Source: Chitinophagaceae bacterium (lineage in GTDB: Bacteria; Bacteroidota; Bacteroidia; Chitinophagales; Chitinophagaceae). Taken from it: a DNA stretch of 64,000 nt. The translations under genes were made by a program, and so were the position numbers. Shown here one piece after another: positions 31,647-41,265 of the stretch. Numbering within the stretch: the stretch's first letter is position 1; each line of letters begins with the position of its first letter. Below the pieces are notes generated by a model that saw only the letters and a list, made by a program, of their open reading frames with translations, made no database searches and was not told where the DNA came from. The DNA is taken from positions 1-64,000 of the forward strand of contig JADKAM010000003.1 of NCBI GenBank assembly GCA_016715365.1, in the 5' to 3' direction.

Positions 31647-33518
31647 ATGTTTTCAGGTTCAGCCAATACAAAGGAAATTATCAGGAACAGAATGCTGAAA
31701 CATGCATTGAACTACTGGAACATAAAAAATACTGAGGACCTTGACCCTATTGTAAAACTGATACTGGAAGCTCTTTCATCTGAATTATATAACCTGGGTA
31801 ACGAAATTAAAGATTCGGAAGTAAGGCTGCTTGAGAAAATTTCAAACCTTTTGGCTCCCGAATTTTTAACCTGTCCTAATCCTGCACATGCCATCATGCA
31901 TGCTACACCTGTTGAAGCAGAGGATATGCTTACCGAAACTGATCATTATTACACACCAAAGAAAATTTCTTCAAAACAGGATGAATTACTTGATAAAAGC
32001 ATAGATGTGTTTTTTACTCCGGTTGGCAGGTTAAAGCTTTTTAATGCTGGTGTATCCTGCCTTGTAACTGGTGCTGCTTTATATACAGTTGATGCAAATT
32101 ACAATAAGTTAATAGCTGCTCAAACCCTTTCTGGAAGAAGTATTGAGAATAATGTGCTTTGGCTGGGAATAAATATTGATGAAAAAATTGAGCATATAAA
32201 CAACCTGTTTTTTTATTTTGACTGGAAAAATCCGGAACATACTTTATCAAATCTTAATTACCAGCTTTTGCCTTTGAGCAAATGGTATTTGAACAATGAG
32301 GAAATAACTATTGCCGAGGGGCTGCCTTATGATAAAAAACGTGTTGCCGGATCCCTGCAAAAAGATCTGTCATTTGATTATGATCTGCTTTCTTTAATTG
32401 AAAAAGACATAACCAATTATTATGACCGGAAATTTATTACGATTTCAGACGACCGGAATACCAATGTTCAGCATCTTAAGCAAACCTATCCGCCTGCATT
32501 TAATAATGTTTTTTCAGAAGCTGATCTGCAAAAATTTAATGATAAACTACTTTGGATAAAAATTGTTTTTCCGGCAGCAGTGAAACAGAGTTCATTGGAT
32601 GAAATATATGTTTATACCAATTCATTTCCGGTGATTAACCGCCAATTAAATGAAATGAAATACCGTTTGAAAAACGGAAGTAACATCATTCCGTTAAAAA
32701 TTCAGGGGCTTGAACAATTCCTTGCTGTTCATTCACTCGCAGATGAGATGCATACCTATATATCCACACCATTCAGAAAAATGGAGGAGGAAGAGACAGG
32801 TACATACACCCTGCGTAATGGTGGTGTCGAAAGGTTTGACGAACGAAACGCAAAAGAATTTATCAGCTATTTACTGGAATTGTTACGCAGTGAGTCAGCA
32901 GCTTTTTCTGCACATGGCAACGATTTTATTGCTTCTACACTGCGTGAAATGGATCAGCGCATTGCATTGATGGAACAAAAAACAAAATCTATTGCCAACA
33001 GCACTCCGGAGATACCACATTATATTATTGCAAAGCCCTACGAAGGATGTGAGATAATGTATGTTGAATACTGGACCACCAATTCCGAAACTGCAAATGT
33101 ATTACGCACAGGTACCCGGCTGCAGGAATACAATGGCACAAAAATAAAATCCGATTCGCTTTTTCTTGTTACCACTTCGGGCGGAGGCAAAAACAGGCTG
33201 AAGCCCGATGAAAGGGTAAAAGCTTTCCGCTATGGCCTGATGACAAGAAACAGAATTGTTACCAAAGAAGATATTCGGAATTTGTGTTTCTACGAATTAG
33301 GAAACCGGATAAGTAAAGTAGATGTTGAACGTGGTTTTGAAATGCCGGCACACCCCAAACAGAGCTTTTTACGTACGATTGATATTATCATTACAGCTAC
33401 TCCATCTGAAAAATTAAATGCTGAGGCATGGGAGGTCTTATTTGATCATTTAAAAGCCAAATTAAAAAGCAGGTCGGGCATGAGCAATCATTACAGGCTC
33501 TTTTTAAACAATGCATAA
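31647..33518 (+). CDS. tssF: T6SS baseplate subunit TssF
   Basis: 623 residues, intact. The N-terminus has the typical TssF start (NRMLKHALNYWNIKNT, and LISNLLAPEFL in the register KISNLLAPEFLTCPNPAH). Later the protein shows KIVFPAAV, YVYTNSFPVINRQLNEM and LVTTSGGGKNRL, a pattern of baseplate wedge proteins. It follows tssE by 15 bp and overlaps tssG by 8 bp, consistent with translational coupling. TssF with TssG and TssK forms the baseplate wedges. There is no signal peptide, as expected for a cytosolic subunit. Confidence 0.88.
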   Translation: MFSGSANTKEIIRNRMLKHALNYWNIKNTEDLDPIVKLILEALSSELYNLGNEIKDSEVRLLEKISNLLAPEFLTCPNPAHAIMHATPVEAEDMLTETDHYYTPKKISSKQDELLDKSIDVFFTPVGRLKLFNAGVSCLVTGAALYTVDANYNKLIAAQTLSGRSIENNVLWLGINIDEKIEHINNLFFYFDWKNPEHTLSNLNYQLLPLSKWYLNNEEITIAEGLPYDKKRVAGSLQKDLSFDYDLLSLIEKDITNYYDRKFITISDDRNTNVQHLKQTYPPAFNNVFSEADLQKFNDKLLWIKIVFPAAVKQSSLDEIYVYTNSFPVINRQLNEMKYRLKNGSNIIPLKIQGLEQFLAVHSLADEMHTYISTPFRKMEEEETGTYTLRNGGVERFDERNAKEFISYLLELLRSESAAFSAHGNDFIASTLREMDQRIALMEQKTKSIANSTPEIPHYIIAKPYEGCEIMYVEYWTTNSETANVLRTGTRLQEYNGTKIKSDSLFLVTTSGGGKNRLKPDERVKAFRYGLMTRNRIVTKEDIRNLCFYELGNRISKVDVERGFEMPAHPKQSFLRTIDIIITATPSEKLNAEAWEVLFDHLKAKLKSRSGMSNHYRLFLNNA

Positions 33519-34476
33519 TACCGAATTAATGAATAGTCCCAGTTTAACAAACATTTTGGCTGATACATTTGATGCAGACTTTAAAGCAGAAGTTATTGCT
33601 GCAGAGATGATTGATAATAATGTGTCTGCCGAGCAGATCATGATACTGATGCTGGGCTCCAGAAAAAGATCGTTTCGCAAAGATGTTGATTCTGTTACCG
33701 AAGAGATTTCTGATTATAATAACAAGGAATATACACTGATCACTACGCATAAGGAAGGCATTTATGATATGCTTCCGGAGGGGCTGTTTCATTCACCAAC
33801 CCTGCCCAAGAATGCTACCACCCAAAAAGAGATTATCGATAATATTAAAAAACACCGCATTGAAGAAAGCAATGCCCGGCGTTTATTTTTGCCTTTTGAA
33901 GCAGCCATCAATCATTTGCGTATTCAGATGGCGTTATTTGAAAGCAGGCTGGATAAAGGAGCACATCACAACGACCTGGTCAACTTATTCAAAAATTACT
34001 GGGAAATTTTTAAATATCTCGATACTGATCAATCCGATATTTTTTTGCAGGTACTTCCTTTGATACATGATATCAGGGATGATTATGAATCTGCCGCCAT
34101 TATTTTTGAATTGCTGTTATCACTTCCTGTAAAGATTGAAGGAAATTTGCAAGGCCAGTTAAAAGCTGTAAATCCGGTATTTTCCAGTTTGAACGATACA
34201 CAACTAGGTATTAATTTCACAACTGGCAATGCCGTGTATGATGGGGGAGAAGACGAGATTGTGGTAACTGTTGGGCCGCTCAGTAATGAACAGTTAAAAC
34301 TGTTTTCTCCTGGTTCAAGAAAAAGTAAAATACTTGAAATGCTGAGTGATTACTTATTGCCGGTGCATGTAGATATTAATACTGATTTTGAGTTGTTTGA
34401 TACAGAGAAGGGGATGAGTTTGGCTGATACTGAAAATGATTTTAATGCTACACTTGGTTTAAGTACATACCTGTAG
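33511..34476 (+). CDS. tssG: T6SS baseplate subunit TssG
   Basis: 321 residues, intact, starting at the ATG (33511) that overlaps the last codons of tssF by 8 bp. The alternative ATG (MNSPSLTN) a few codons downstream is possible but the overlap favours coupling. The protein is mixed helical and strand with no membrane segment; a conserved RRLFLPFEAAINHLRIQ helix lies near residue 125. Order and length identify it as TssG, the partner of TssF. It is the last gene of the plus-strand block and ends 32 bp before the convergent DUF922-like gene. Confidence 0.82.
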   Translation: MHNTELMNSPSLTNILADTFDADFKAEVIAAEMIDNNVSAEQIMILMLGSRKRSFRKDVDSVTEEISDYNNKEYTLITTHKEGIYDMLPEGLFHSPTLPKNATTQKEIIDNIKKHRIEESNARRLFLPFEAAINHLRIQMALFESRLDKGAHHNDLVNLFKNYWEIFKYLDTDQSDIFLQVLPLIHDIRDDYESAAIIFELLLSLPVKIEGNLQGQLKAVNPVFSSLNDTQLGINFTTGNAVYDGGEDEIVVTVGPLSNEQLKLFSPGSRKSKILEMLSDYLLPVHVDINTDFELFDTEKGMSLADTENDFNATLGLSTYL

Positions 34477-34508
34477 GGAGATCGCGGTTTTTATTCCTAA
34501 TACTGTTT

Positions 34509-35015
34509 TTATGGTAAGTCAGTAAGTCTGCCTCTTGGGTTTGCTTTGGCCGCGGCAATTTTTTGATCCCAGGTTTGTTGTATTGCAGTATTGATACCGT
34601 GATTGGTCTGACTCTCACTATCATAACGGGCATCAACCTGTGTAACCTGTTGTGCGAACCTTTCTTTTAATTGGTTTACCCTTCGTTGCAGGGCATCGGC
34701 AGTGGCAGCAGAGAGACCAATAAGTGTATTATAAAACTCGCGTGCACTGATAGCTAGTATATCGTAATGTCCCTGTTCGTGTTTAAGCAAATCATTGGTC
34801 ATACGGCTTGTTACCACCCAGCAGTCGTCTGCAATTAAACTTAAATCAATAGTAACATCAGTAATGGTAAGTGCATTTCGTACCCTTGCCAGCACAAAAT
34901 TGGAGGGGGCTATATCCGGATGGATCTGTGCATACTCATTTGCTCCACCGGGCTGGCCCAATTGCTGGTTAAAATCCTGCCAGGTAAGAATCCGATCAAA
35001 ATTATTAAGCGGCAT
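34509..35015 (-). CDS. DUF922-like zinc metalloprotease, intact motif
   Basis: 168 residues without a signal peptide. Near residue 79 it has LLKHEQGHYDI, an HExxH motif (His79, Glu80, His83) followed by Asp85, and near the C-terminus a YDSESQTNHG block. This pairing matches DUF922-type predicted zinc proteases, whose members carry HEQxHxD and a YDxxTxHG-like motif. The N-terminus has ILTWQDFNQ, shared with the broken paralogue at 35533. The location, between TssG and the cargo genes of a T6SS, and the lack of a Sec signal suggest a cytosolic or T6SS-exported protease. Substrate and role are unknown. The gene ends 32 bp from the end of tssG. Confidence 0.7.
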   Translation of the reverse strand: MPLNNFDRILTWQDFNQQLGQPGGANEYAQIHPDIAPSNFVLARVRNALTITDVTIDLSLIADDCWVVTSRMTNDLLKHEQGHYDILAISAREFYNTLIGLSAATADALQRRVNQLKERFAQQVTQVDARYDSESQTNHGINTAIQQTWDQKIAAAKANPRGRLTDLP

Positions 35016-35067
35016 AAATAAATTTTAAATTGAATTGCTAAAATACTTTTTTAAAAAATAATTGATA

Positions 35068-35514
35068 TTACAAATAAATTTTACCCGGCAAAACAATACC
35101 TGCAACCCTTGCCGGTAAAGCTGTAGTAAGTTTCCATTGTGGAATGCCTTGTCCTGGTGGATATTGCGTATCATTATCTACTTTAGCATTGTGAGGTGTA
35201 TTGGCAATTACTTTTACCAGGCGTTTATTGCCAACCAAAGTAAAAGCGTTCTTCAGCACCATTTCCTTCAGTTTAATTACATCCAGTTTTGTTGGGTCAA
35301 TGCTTTTAAATTTATGTTCGGCAACCTGTGTATAGCCCAATAATTCAAACTGGTTAATATTGGGTATTTGAATTAAGGCAGCTACTACAATACCGTTATC
35401 AAGCCGGCCTTTTTTAAAACCCAGTAAACGCTCCAGTTCGGGCAGGCTGCGGCCTTTTATGTATCGCTCCTGGGTAATGCAACCACGTACTTCAATCATT
35501 TCGTTTACGTTCAT
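35068..35514 (-). CDS. Unrecognised 148-residue protein between two DUF922-like genes
   Basis: Starts MNVNEMIEVRGCITQERY. The product is mixed alpha/beta with no signal peptide or membrane segment. Features are a LPELERLLGFKKGRL helix, VVAALIQIPNINQFELLGY and a C-terminal ARVAGIVLPGKIYL strand. It sits between an intact and a broken copy of a metalloprotease, 52 bp from the intact one. It could be a partner, immunity protein or adaptor of the proteases; nothing in the sequence settles this. I do not recognise the family. Confidence 0.6.
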   Translation of the reverse strand: MNVNEMIEVRGCITQERYIKGRSLPELERLLGFKKGRLDNGIVVAALIQIPNINQFELLGYTQVAEHKFKSIDPTKLDVIKLKEMVLKNAFTLVGNKRLVKVIANTPHNAKVDNDTQYPPGQGIPQWKLTTALPARVAGIVLPGKIYL

Positions 35515-35532
35515 AGTTTTTAAAAGTTTGCA

Positions 35533-35895
35533 CTAAAAATAATAACTAGTTATATTTAAACTAAATTTAGTTAGACAATCATTTGAGCTTTCTTTTTTTG
35601 CATTTCGGTTCGGAATTTTACGAACCAAAGAGTTTTGTAATATCATAATATCTCTGTTATACTTCAGTAGATCCATATTTGTAGCTTGGCTGCTAACCAC
35701 CCAAAATTCCGGCGAATTCAATCCTATCTCAACACTTAAATTGGTAATTTGTACATAGCTCCTGGCAATATCATAGTCGTATTTCTGTGGAAATTTTAAA
35801 TGGATATCTGCATCTTCTGTTACGCCAGGAGGCTTTGCAGGCAACTGGTTGAAGTCGGACCAGGATATCAGGTAATCAAATTTGGTTACAGCCAT
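35533..35895 (-). pseudogene. Broken DUF922-like metalloprotease paralogue
   Basis: The start at 35895 (MAVTKFDYLISWSDFNQ) is the natural one; the longer frame upstream is biased. Over residues 8-75 the protein is a clear paralogue of the one at 34509-35015 (ISWSDFNQ versus LTWQDFNQ; EFWVVSSQATNMDLLK versus DCWVVTSRMTNDLLK). Just at the active site the frame slips: instead of KHEQGHYDI it reads KYNRDIMIL, and another frame shows QRYYDITKLFG. The second zinc His is therefore replaced and the C-terminal YDxxTxHG motif is lost. This copy cannot have protease activity. Confidence 0.7.
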
Positions 35896-36002
35896 ATTGT
35901 TTATAATTTTTACTATACACAAAGCCAAATCAGGTAGAGTGCTTGATATATAAAGCACATGTATTAAAAATTCAATTGTATTCCGTGATTTGATTAAAGA
36001 TT

Positions 36003-36386
36003 TTATTGAATTTTACTTTTGAATAAATTCTTGTATAACTTTCTTGTCAACCTTATTTTTATATAGTCAATTATTTTTTCTTGTGTTTCAATTTCCCGTT
36101 CAAAAATGGGTACTAGAAAAGACTGTACTTCCATCCTAGTAGCATCGGGATTTATATTTAATCTGTACTCGTCTGATTTAATCTGGTTTAATATTTCCAA
36201 ATTATTCTCTGAACAATTAATTATTTTATCATCATCATTATATAAGGCATAATCCAATACAAGACTTACAGATTCAGCAACAAGTTGAGCTACAGTATTT
36301 ATTAGGGTTGTGTCGAATATATTGTAGTTAACTATTAAAGGTTCACATTTGTCGATTTGATTTTGAATTTCCTCTGAATCGGCCAT
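36003..36386 (-). CDS. Candidate immunity protein 2 for the Rhs effector, unrecognised
   Basis: 127 residues, starting MADSEEIQNQIDKCEP. Mostly helical and acidic in its N-terminal half, with a basic end (RLTRKLYKNLFKSK). No signal peptide or membrane helix is seen, so it acts in the cytosol. It is the second of two small genes just downstream of the Rhs effector, separated from the first by about 14 bp; a ribosome-site-like AAGAAG precedes the ATG. Cytosolic immunity is what a deaminase toxin that acts on nucleic acid would require. No family is recognised, and the assignment rests on position and composition. Confidence 0.55.
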   Translation of the reverse strand: MADSEEIQNQIDKCEPLIVNYNIFDTTLINTVAQLVAESVSLVLDYALYNDDDKIINCSENNLEILNQIKSDEYRLNINPDATRMEVQSFLVPIFEREIETQEKIIDYIKIRLTRKLYKNLFKSKIQ

Positions 36387-36400
36387 TTCTAAATCTTCTT

Positions 36401-36598
36401 TTATGAATTTAAAATAGACAATAGAGTTTTGTAAGCTTCTCCTTTGGGAATAGAAGGTTCAGCTTCGCTAATATCTTCAGCTAGATCAAACTGTTTATAT
36501 AGTTCAACGATTCTTTCAATACATGTTATTGCAAAAAAAGTTTTCTCCTTTTCTGAAAGTAATTTTATCAAATTTGCGACTTTGTTTTCTAACGCCAT
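36401..36598 (-). CDS. Candidate immunity protein 1 for the Rhs effector, small and acidic
   Basis: 65 residues (MALENKVANLIKLLSEKEKTF ...), helical with an acidic patch (LAEDISEAEPSIP). It begins about 20 bp after the stop of the Rhs gene, in the same direction, which is the expected site for a cognate immunity gene. No signal peptide or membrane segment is present. An acidic cytosolic protein is a reasonable antagonist of a nucleic-acid-acting toxin. Which of the two small genes, or both, is the true immunity factor cannot be said. Confidence 0.55.
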   Translation of the reverse strand: MALENKVANLIKLLSEKEKTFFAITCIERIVELYKQFDLAEDISEAEPSIPKGEAYKTLLSILNS

Positions 36599-36618
36599 TT
36601 CTTAATATTTATATAATT

Positions 36619-39600
36619 CTATTCACGATCAGGCCAATCACCAGCGTGAGAATCATTTCTTCTTGTTTTTGATCTTTTATCAGTTGTATTTTCTTTATTA
36701 TACTCTACATTATTGTCATCCATTCCTTTTTGACAATCAGGACAGATTGGTGCACTACTTCCCATTTTCACTGGCTTTTGTTCAGCATTATTATAAACTG
36801 ACTCTTCCGCATGAACATTAGGCTTTCCACTATCAACAACAGTTGCATTATTTTCTTTTGCCCACTGTTCTATTTTACCTCTGGTAGTTTTTTCACTTGT
36901 TGAAACGGTTAATTTACCATTTTTGTCAACACCAACAGCAACAACTACTGCGCTGGGTCTACTTAATCTGCTTGCAGCATCTTTTGCCATCGCATCAAGC
37001 TCCTTGCATGTTGGAGATAGCCCAAATTTATCAATCCAAGTATTAGTACATTTTACATATTTATAAAGTGACAAACCACCATTTAATCCAATCGGATCCT
37101 GGCTTATGTAGCAACCTTCTTCTGGTGCATAATATCTAAATCTATTATAATAAAGACCTGTTTCTACATCTTCGTATTGTCCTTGATAACGAAATGGACA
37201 ACTGCCTTCATCACCTTTATACATGCGCACTTTTCCATTGCTGTCCAGTTGAGTCTCCCAGACCTTTTCGCCTTCATTGGTGTACATCTGGTATGGAGTT
37301 CCAAGATGATCGTTTAAAATGCTATAACTTTTATCGCCTTTTATCTTGGCAATAGGTGAAAAACTATCTTCATCAAACAACCATGTAATAATTCCATCCT
37401 CATTCACATTTTTGTTACTCAGTTTTGCTCCTGTTTTAGCATGCTCTTTCCACTCGTGTAGTGGCTTGGTGTTATTCCAGATCCATTTAGTAACAGTGTT
37501 TTTTATATTTTTAGATAAGCGTCTGCCTAAAGCATCATACGCAAATGAAACTATGTCTGCATCTGGACGAATTACTGATGCTAACTTACCAGAGGCGTCC
37601 CAAATATATTTCCATGTTTTACCTTCAGCTTCTCTTTTTTCAATTAAATTTCCTTCATCATCATATTTATAAGAAGTTCCATTTCTTCTTAATAGGCTAC
37701 CGCTTTTACCGTAATTACTGTCTGTTTTCGAAACGCTATTAAATAAATTGCCAACCGCATCTATATTTCGTAATTGCTCAGTACCATCAGAAAAAATAGT
37801 TTTAGTCAAATTACCAATTTCATCATGTTGGAATTGCGTAATGCCTGTAGTACCATCTGTAATTCTTTGTAAGCGATAATTTATATCCCAACTATATTGC
37901 CGGTCATGCAGCAATATTTCTTTATTCCTTACACTATGCTTGGTGGGCCTTCCAAGTTTGTCACGTGTCCATAAACTGCTAATTTTGCCCGGTAAATCTC
38001 TTTCAATTTCCAATCCCAATTCATCATACTTGATATTAGTTTGCCATTCATTCGCTTTTGTACAAATCGCATTCCCATAATCATCGTAGTGAGTAATGAT
38101 ATGGGCTCCAAGTGATGATGTGATTATTGTACTATTATCAGATAAATCATATTGATAATTGATAGAACCTTCTTCATTTATTTCCTTAATTACTCTGCCA
38201 AATAAATCTCTTTCAAAACTAACAACTGAATTTGAATTTAGCGCTTCAATGAGGAAGCCGTTTTTTGCATATGCATACTTTTCAAAACTTCCATCGTGGT
38301 AGTTTACTTCAGCAATATTCCCGACCTCATCATAATCATATTTTGTAAATTTATTTTCTGGCCTTTCAATCTTAATAACTTTCCCTGCTTTATCACGAAT
38401 ATATTTACGAGTTAATCCATCAAATAGTGTTTCTTTAATTAACCTGTCGGCGGCATCTGTTTCAAAAGAACATACTTCATTGTGCTCGTCAGTCAATTTA
38501 AACAAATTGCCCTCTGTATCATAGTTAAGACTCATAGTACGGCCAGCCTGCGAGCGGGAGCGTAGATGGTTTAAAAAATCGTAACTCAACTTAGTATCTG
38601 AGTGTCTATCTTTAGTTCGAATTACATTTCCTTCAGCATCAAACTCGAAAAAATAAATATTGCCATCGGGCTCATTTATTGTTACTGGAAGTAAGAGTAG
38701 ATTGAATTCGGTTTTCCTTGTGTTACCAAGGGAGTCAGATGATTTAATACAATTTCCTAAAACGTCATAGCTCCATTGCTTTTCATAACCGCTAGAGGAA
38801 ATTACTTTCATTAAATTGTAGGAGACATCATATTCAAGCTGTGTCGTAGTTCCTTTAACATTAATAATTGTTTTCAAAAACCCATCTGCATATTCATATT
38901 TGGTAACTGCATTTAGTGAATTAATCCGTTTAATTAAATTCCCAAAAGCATCATATTCACACTTCCACTTACCACCTCCTCTATCTATTGACTCCACAAC
39001 CGCATGTTTTTGAAACCCAGCACCATACGTAATTTGAAAAAACGACCCATTCGCTCCTGTTACAGTAGCCACATTACCCCAATCATCATAAGTAGTTGAT
39101 TCTTGATTACCTAATGGATCTATTTCCCATTCCAGTTCATTATGCCGGTTAAAACGATATTCCCAGGCAGCCCCCAATGCATCTATATGTTTTATAACAA
39201 CACCATTCTTATGATAAAATAGTTTTTTAAACCCACGGCTATTGATAGCAACAGTGCAGTTTGGATCGGTATAATCGAATTTATAATGAAGTAAATTTCC
39301 GGTTCCCCATACTTCAATACATTTGGCATCTATTCCTTCTGGTTTATTATATCTAAAATGCCAGTTGCATCCGTTACGCCAGATTTCTTTCACCATTAAA
39401 TGATTCTCATATTCAAAATGCATGGACTGGTCAAGGGCATCTGATTGTTTTACCATATCGCCTTCTGGGGAGTAAGCATATTTTGTTATGGCAAAATTTG
39501 TGCGGCCCTGGTATGTTGGATCCGGTGCTTCAATACCGCTTATATGTCCCTGCTTATTATTATTAACAATGAGGATTCTGCCTGCGCTGTCAGTTATCTG

Positions 39601-41238
39601 TGTTAATGCACAATCCTTATTGTATGTAAATCTTATTGCAAAACCGTTGCGGTTTGATATGCTTTGCAGCAAATGCGTTTGGGTTTGGTTAAAGGGATTT
39701 TTAATTTCATTTTGTGTAAAACGGTAGATCACCCCTTTAACATCAGTTGCAAAATAGTAACCGTCTTCATGCAGGCAGAGTGTTATTTTTTCGCCCCGGT
39801 TATACACTTCTTTTTTAAGTTCGGGAATTTCAAAATGTGCAACACGACCATCAGCCAAACGTATGATGGCAGTTTTAGTTTCATCATCAATTGCCAGTGC
39901 CAGATCGTAACTGTGGTGCCAGCCATAACCCAGCGGACCCTGGTAACTGCTGTAACTATGCCAGGTACGCTCAAAAGAAAGTGGTATAGGACCGGGTAAA
40001 GAAAAATCAATATTGTCTGTATAAAAATGGCCGCTTGCCACATCAACCGGGTGACTTTGTCCTGTGCCAACTAATTTTGAAGCAGCAGTAAGTGGCCCGC
40101 AACCCACTTTGCCGTTTAATTTGTCCAATCCTTTTTGTGCTGCTTTTCTGCCGGCAGCTTTGAGTTTACCTAACCCGGCCTTAAATAATTTATCTAAAAC
40201 GGCCATTGGATTAATAGGAGTGGGTATTGAGTTTACCAGCACAGGTCTGCCAATGGGTATGGGCATAACAGTTCCTGAGGGCACAAATAATTCAGCCTGT
40301 GGCGCTCCTGGTTCGGGTGCTTTTTTTGCACCGGCACGCTGGCCTTTAAAGAGGTCAATTACACCCACATCCCAACAATCGTAATTAAGATGAAAACTCC
40401 CAACCATTGGGTCGCCATCTGCAACAACAAAAAGGCTACCCAAAAAAGCCTTACCATTATTTTTTGCAACCGATGCTGCAAATGCCGGGTGAAATCCTGC
40501 GCCCATGGGTATATGCGGTACATTCTTGGTTTTTGTGCCGGTTACCGCCCTAGGAATAAAATCGCCAAACTTTACTGAAGCACTCATACCTGCTACACCC
40601 ATTGCAATAGCGGCAATTGCATCTTTATTTTTTGCTACTGAAGCTACAACACCTTTGTCATCCGGTGCAGGTGGTGGCAATGCATCTAAAATGTCTTTTT
40701 TAAAAGTATTGATGACGCAGCTTACCCAATCTTTTGTGTTGAAAAGGATACCAATATAAGGGTGGGGTATTGGTATTGGAGCTGGTGAGGGCGGAATATT
40801 TACCATGTGAACATCTATACCCATTACAGGGTCCATCTGTTTTGCCGCCGGTAAAATAGCCTGGCCTTTAAATGCGCCAAGGGCTTTCATAACAGGCATC
40901 ATCAGCGATTCGGAAAGTTTACCGGATAGACCTTTTACAGAATCGTAGGCGCCTTTAACAGCCATGGCAACATCAACAATATTGCCGCCGTCTTTTGAAT
41001 TAAAATTCTTGATTGCATCTGCTGCTTTACTTACAGATTCCGTTGTATCATGCACATTACCCTGTGCAGCAACAGATGCTGCACTTATATCAGATTCGGT
41101 ATTTTTTGCAGCAGGTGTATGTGTATTGTGTGGCTGTTGATTATTGGCGGCATTATTATTACCGCCTGCAGCATTATTACCTGCTCCGGCATTGCTGCCC
41201 GAACCTGTATTTTCGCCCGGCGGTATTATGTTAGCCAT
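36619..41238 (-). CDS. T6SS-linked Rhs effector with C-terminal deaminase-like toxin domain
   Basis: 1539 residues, intact. The N-terminus is a Gly/Asn/Ala-rich tail (residues 1-45), then a PAAR/DUF4150-like region (DPVMGIDVHMV, IPIPHPYIGIL). A DUF6531-type RHS start follows near residue 410 (VASGHFYTDNIDFSLPGPIP, then FERTWHSYSS) and many YD repeats. The RHS core ends with DPIGLNGGLSLYKYV (Asp1381), the self-cleavage-type motif. From about residue 1400 the sequence becomes a small, distinct domain with HAEES (His1476, Glu1478) and PICPDCQ (Cys1499, Cys1502). The His-Glu plus Pro-Cys-X2-Cys pattern is that of the zinc-dependent cytidine deaminase superfamily, which includes toxins that deaminate DNA or RNA. 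Subfamily and substrate cannot be told. It follows VgrG and Imm17-like genes and precedes two small candidate immunity genes. Confidence 0.82.
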   Translation of the reverse strand: MANIIPPGENTGSGSNAGAGNNAAGGNNNAANNQQPHNTHTPAAKNTESDISAASVAAQGNVHDTTESVSKAADAIKNFNSKDGGNIVDVAMAVKGAYDSVKGLSGKLSESLMMPVMKALGAFKGQAILPAAKQMDPVMGIDVHMVNIPPSPAPIPIPHPYIGILFNTKDWVSCVINTFKKDILDALPPPAPDDKGVVASVAKNKDAIAAIAMGVAGMSASVKFGDFIPRAVTGTKTKNVPHIPMGAGFHPAFAASVAKNNGKAFLGSLFVVADGDPMVGSFHLNYDCWDVGVIDLFKGQRAGAKKAPEPGAPQAELFVPSGTVMPIPIGRPVLVNSIPTPINPMAVLDKLFKAGLGKLKAAGRKAAQKGLDKLNGKVGCGPLTAASKLVGTGQSHPVDVASGHFYTDNIDFSLPGPIPLSFERTWHSYSSYQGPLGYGWHHSYDLALAIDDETKTAIIRLADGRVAHFEIPELKKEVYNRGEKITLCLHEDGYYFATDVKGVIYRFTQNEIKNPFNQTQTHLLQSISNRNGFAIRFTYNKDCALTQITDSAGRILIVNNNKQGHISGIEAPDPTYQGRTNFAITKYAYSPEGDMVKQSDALDQSMHFEYENHLMVKEIWRNGCNWHFRYNKPEGIDAKCIEVWGTGNLLHYKFDYTDPNCTVAINSRGFKKLFYHKNGVVIKHIDALGAAWEYRFNRHNELEWEIDPLGNQESTTYDDWGNVATVTGANGSFFQITYGAGFQKHAVVESIDRGGGKWKCEYDAFGNLIKRINSLNAVTKYEYADGFLKTIINVKGTTTQLEYDVSYNLMKVISSSGYEKQWSYDVLGNCIKSSDSLGNTRKTEFNLLLLPVTINEPDGNIYFFEFDAEGNVIRTKDRHSDTKLSYDFLNHLRSRSQAGRTMSLNYDTEGNLFKLTDEHNEVCSFETDAADRLIKETLFDGLTRKYIRDKAGKVIKIERPENKFTKYDYDEVGNIAEVNYHDGSFEKYAYAKNGFLIEALNSNSVVSFERDLFGRVIKEINEEGSINYQYDLSDNSTIITSSLGAHIITHYDDYGNAICTKANEWQTNIKYDELGLEIERDLPGKISSLWTRDKLGRPTKHSVRNKEILLHDRQYSWDINYRLQRITDGTTGITQFQHDEIGNLTKTIFSDGTEQLRNIDAVGNLFNSVSKTDSNYGKSGSLLRRNGTSYKYDDEGNLIEKREAEGKTWKYIWDASGKLASVIRPDADIVSFAYDALGRRLSKNIKNTVTKWIWNNTKPLHEWKEHAKTGAKLSNKNVNEDGIITWLFDEDSFSPIAKIKGDKSYSILNDHLGTPYQMYTNEGEKVWETQLDSNGKVRMYKGDEGSCPFRYQGQYEDVETGLYYNRFRYYAPEEGCYISQDPIGLNGGLSLYKYVKCTNTWIDKFGLSPTCKELDAMAKDAASRLSRPSAVVVAVGVDKNGKLTVSTSEKTTRGKIEQWAKENNATVVDSGKPNVHAEESVYNNAEQKPVKMGSSAPICPDCQKGMDDNNVEYNKENTTDKRSKTRRNDSHAGDWPDRE

Positions 41239-41265
41239 TATAAAATCTATTTTGTTAACTATACT

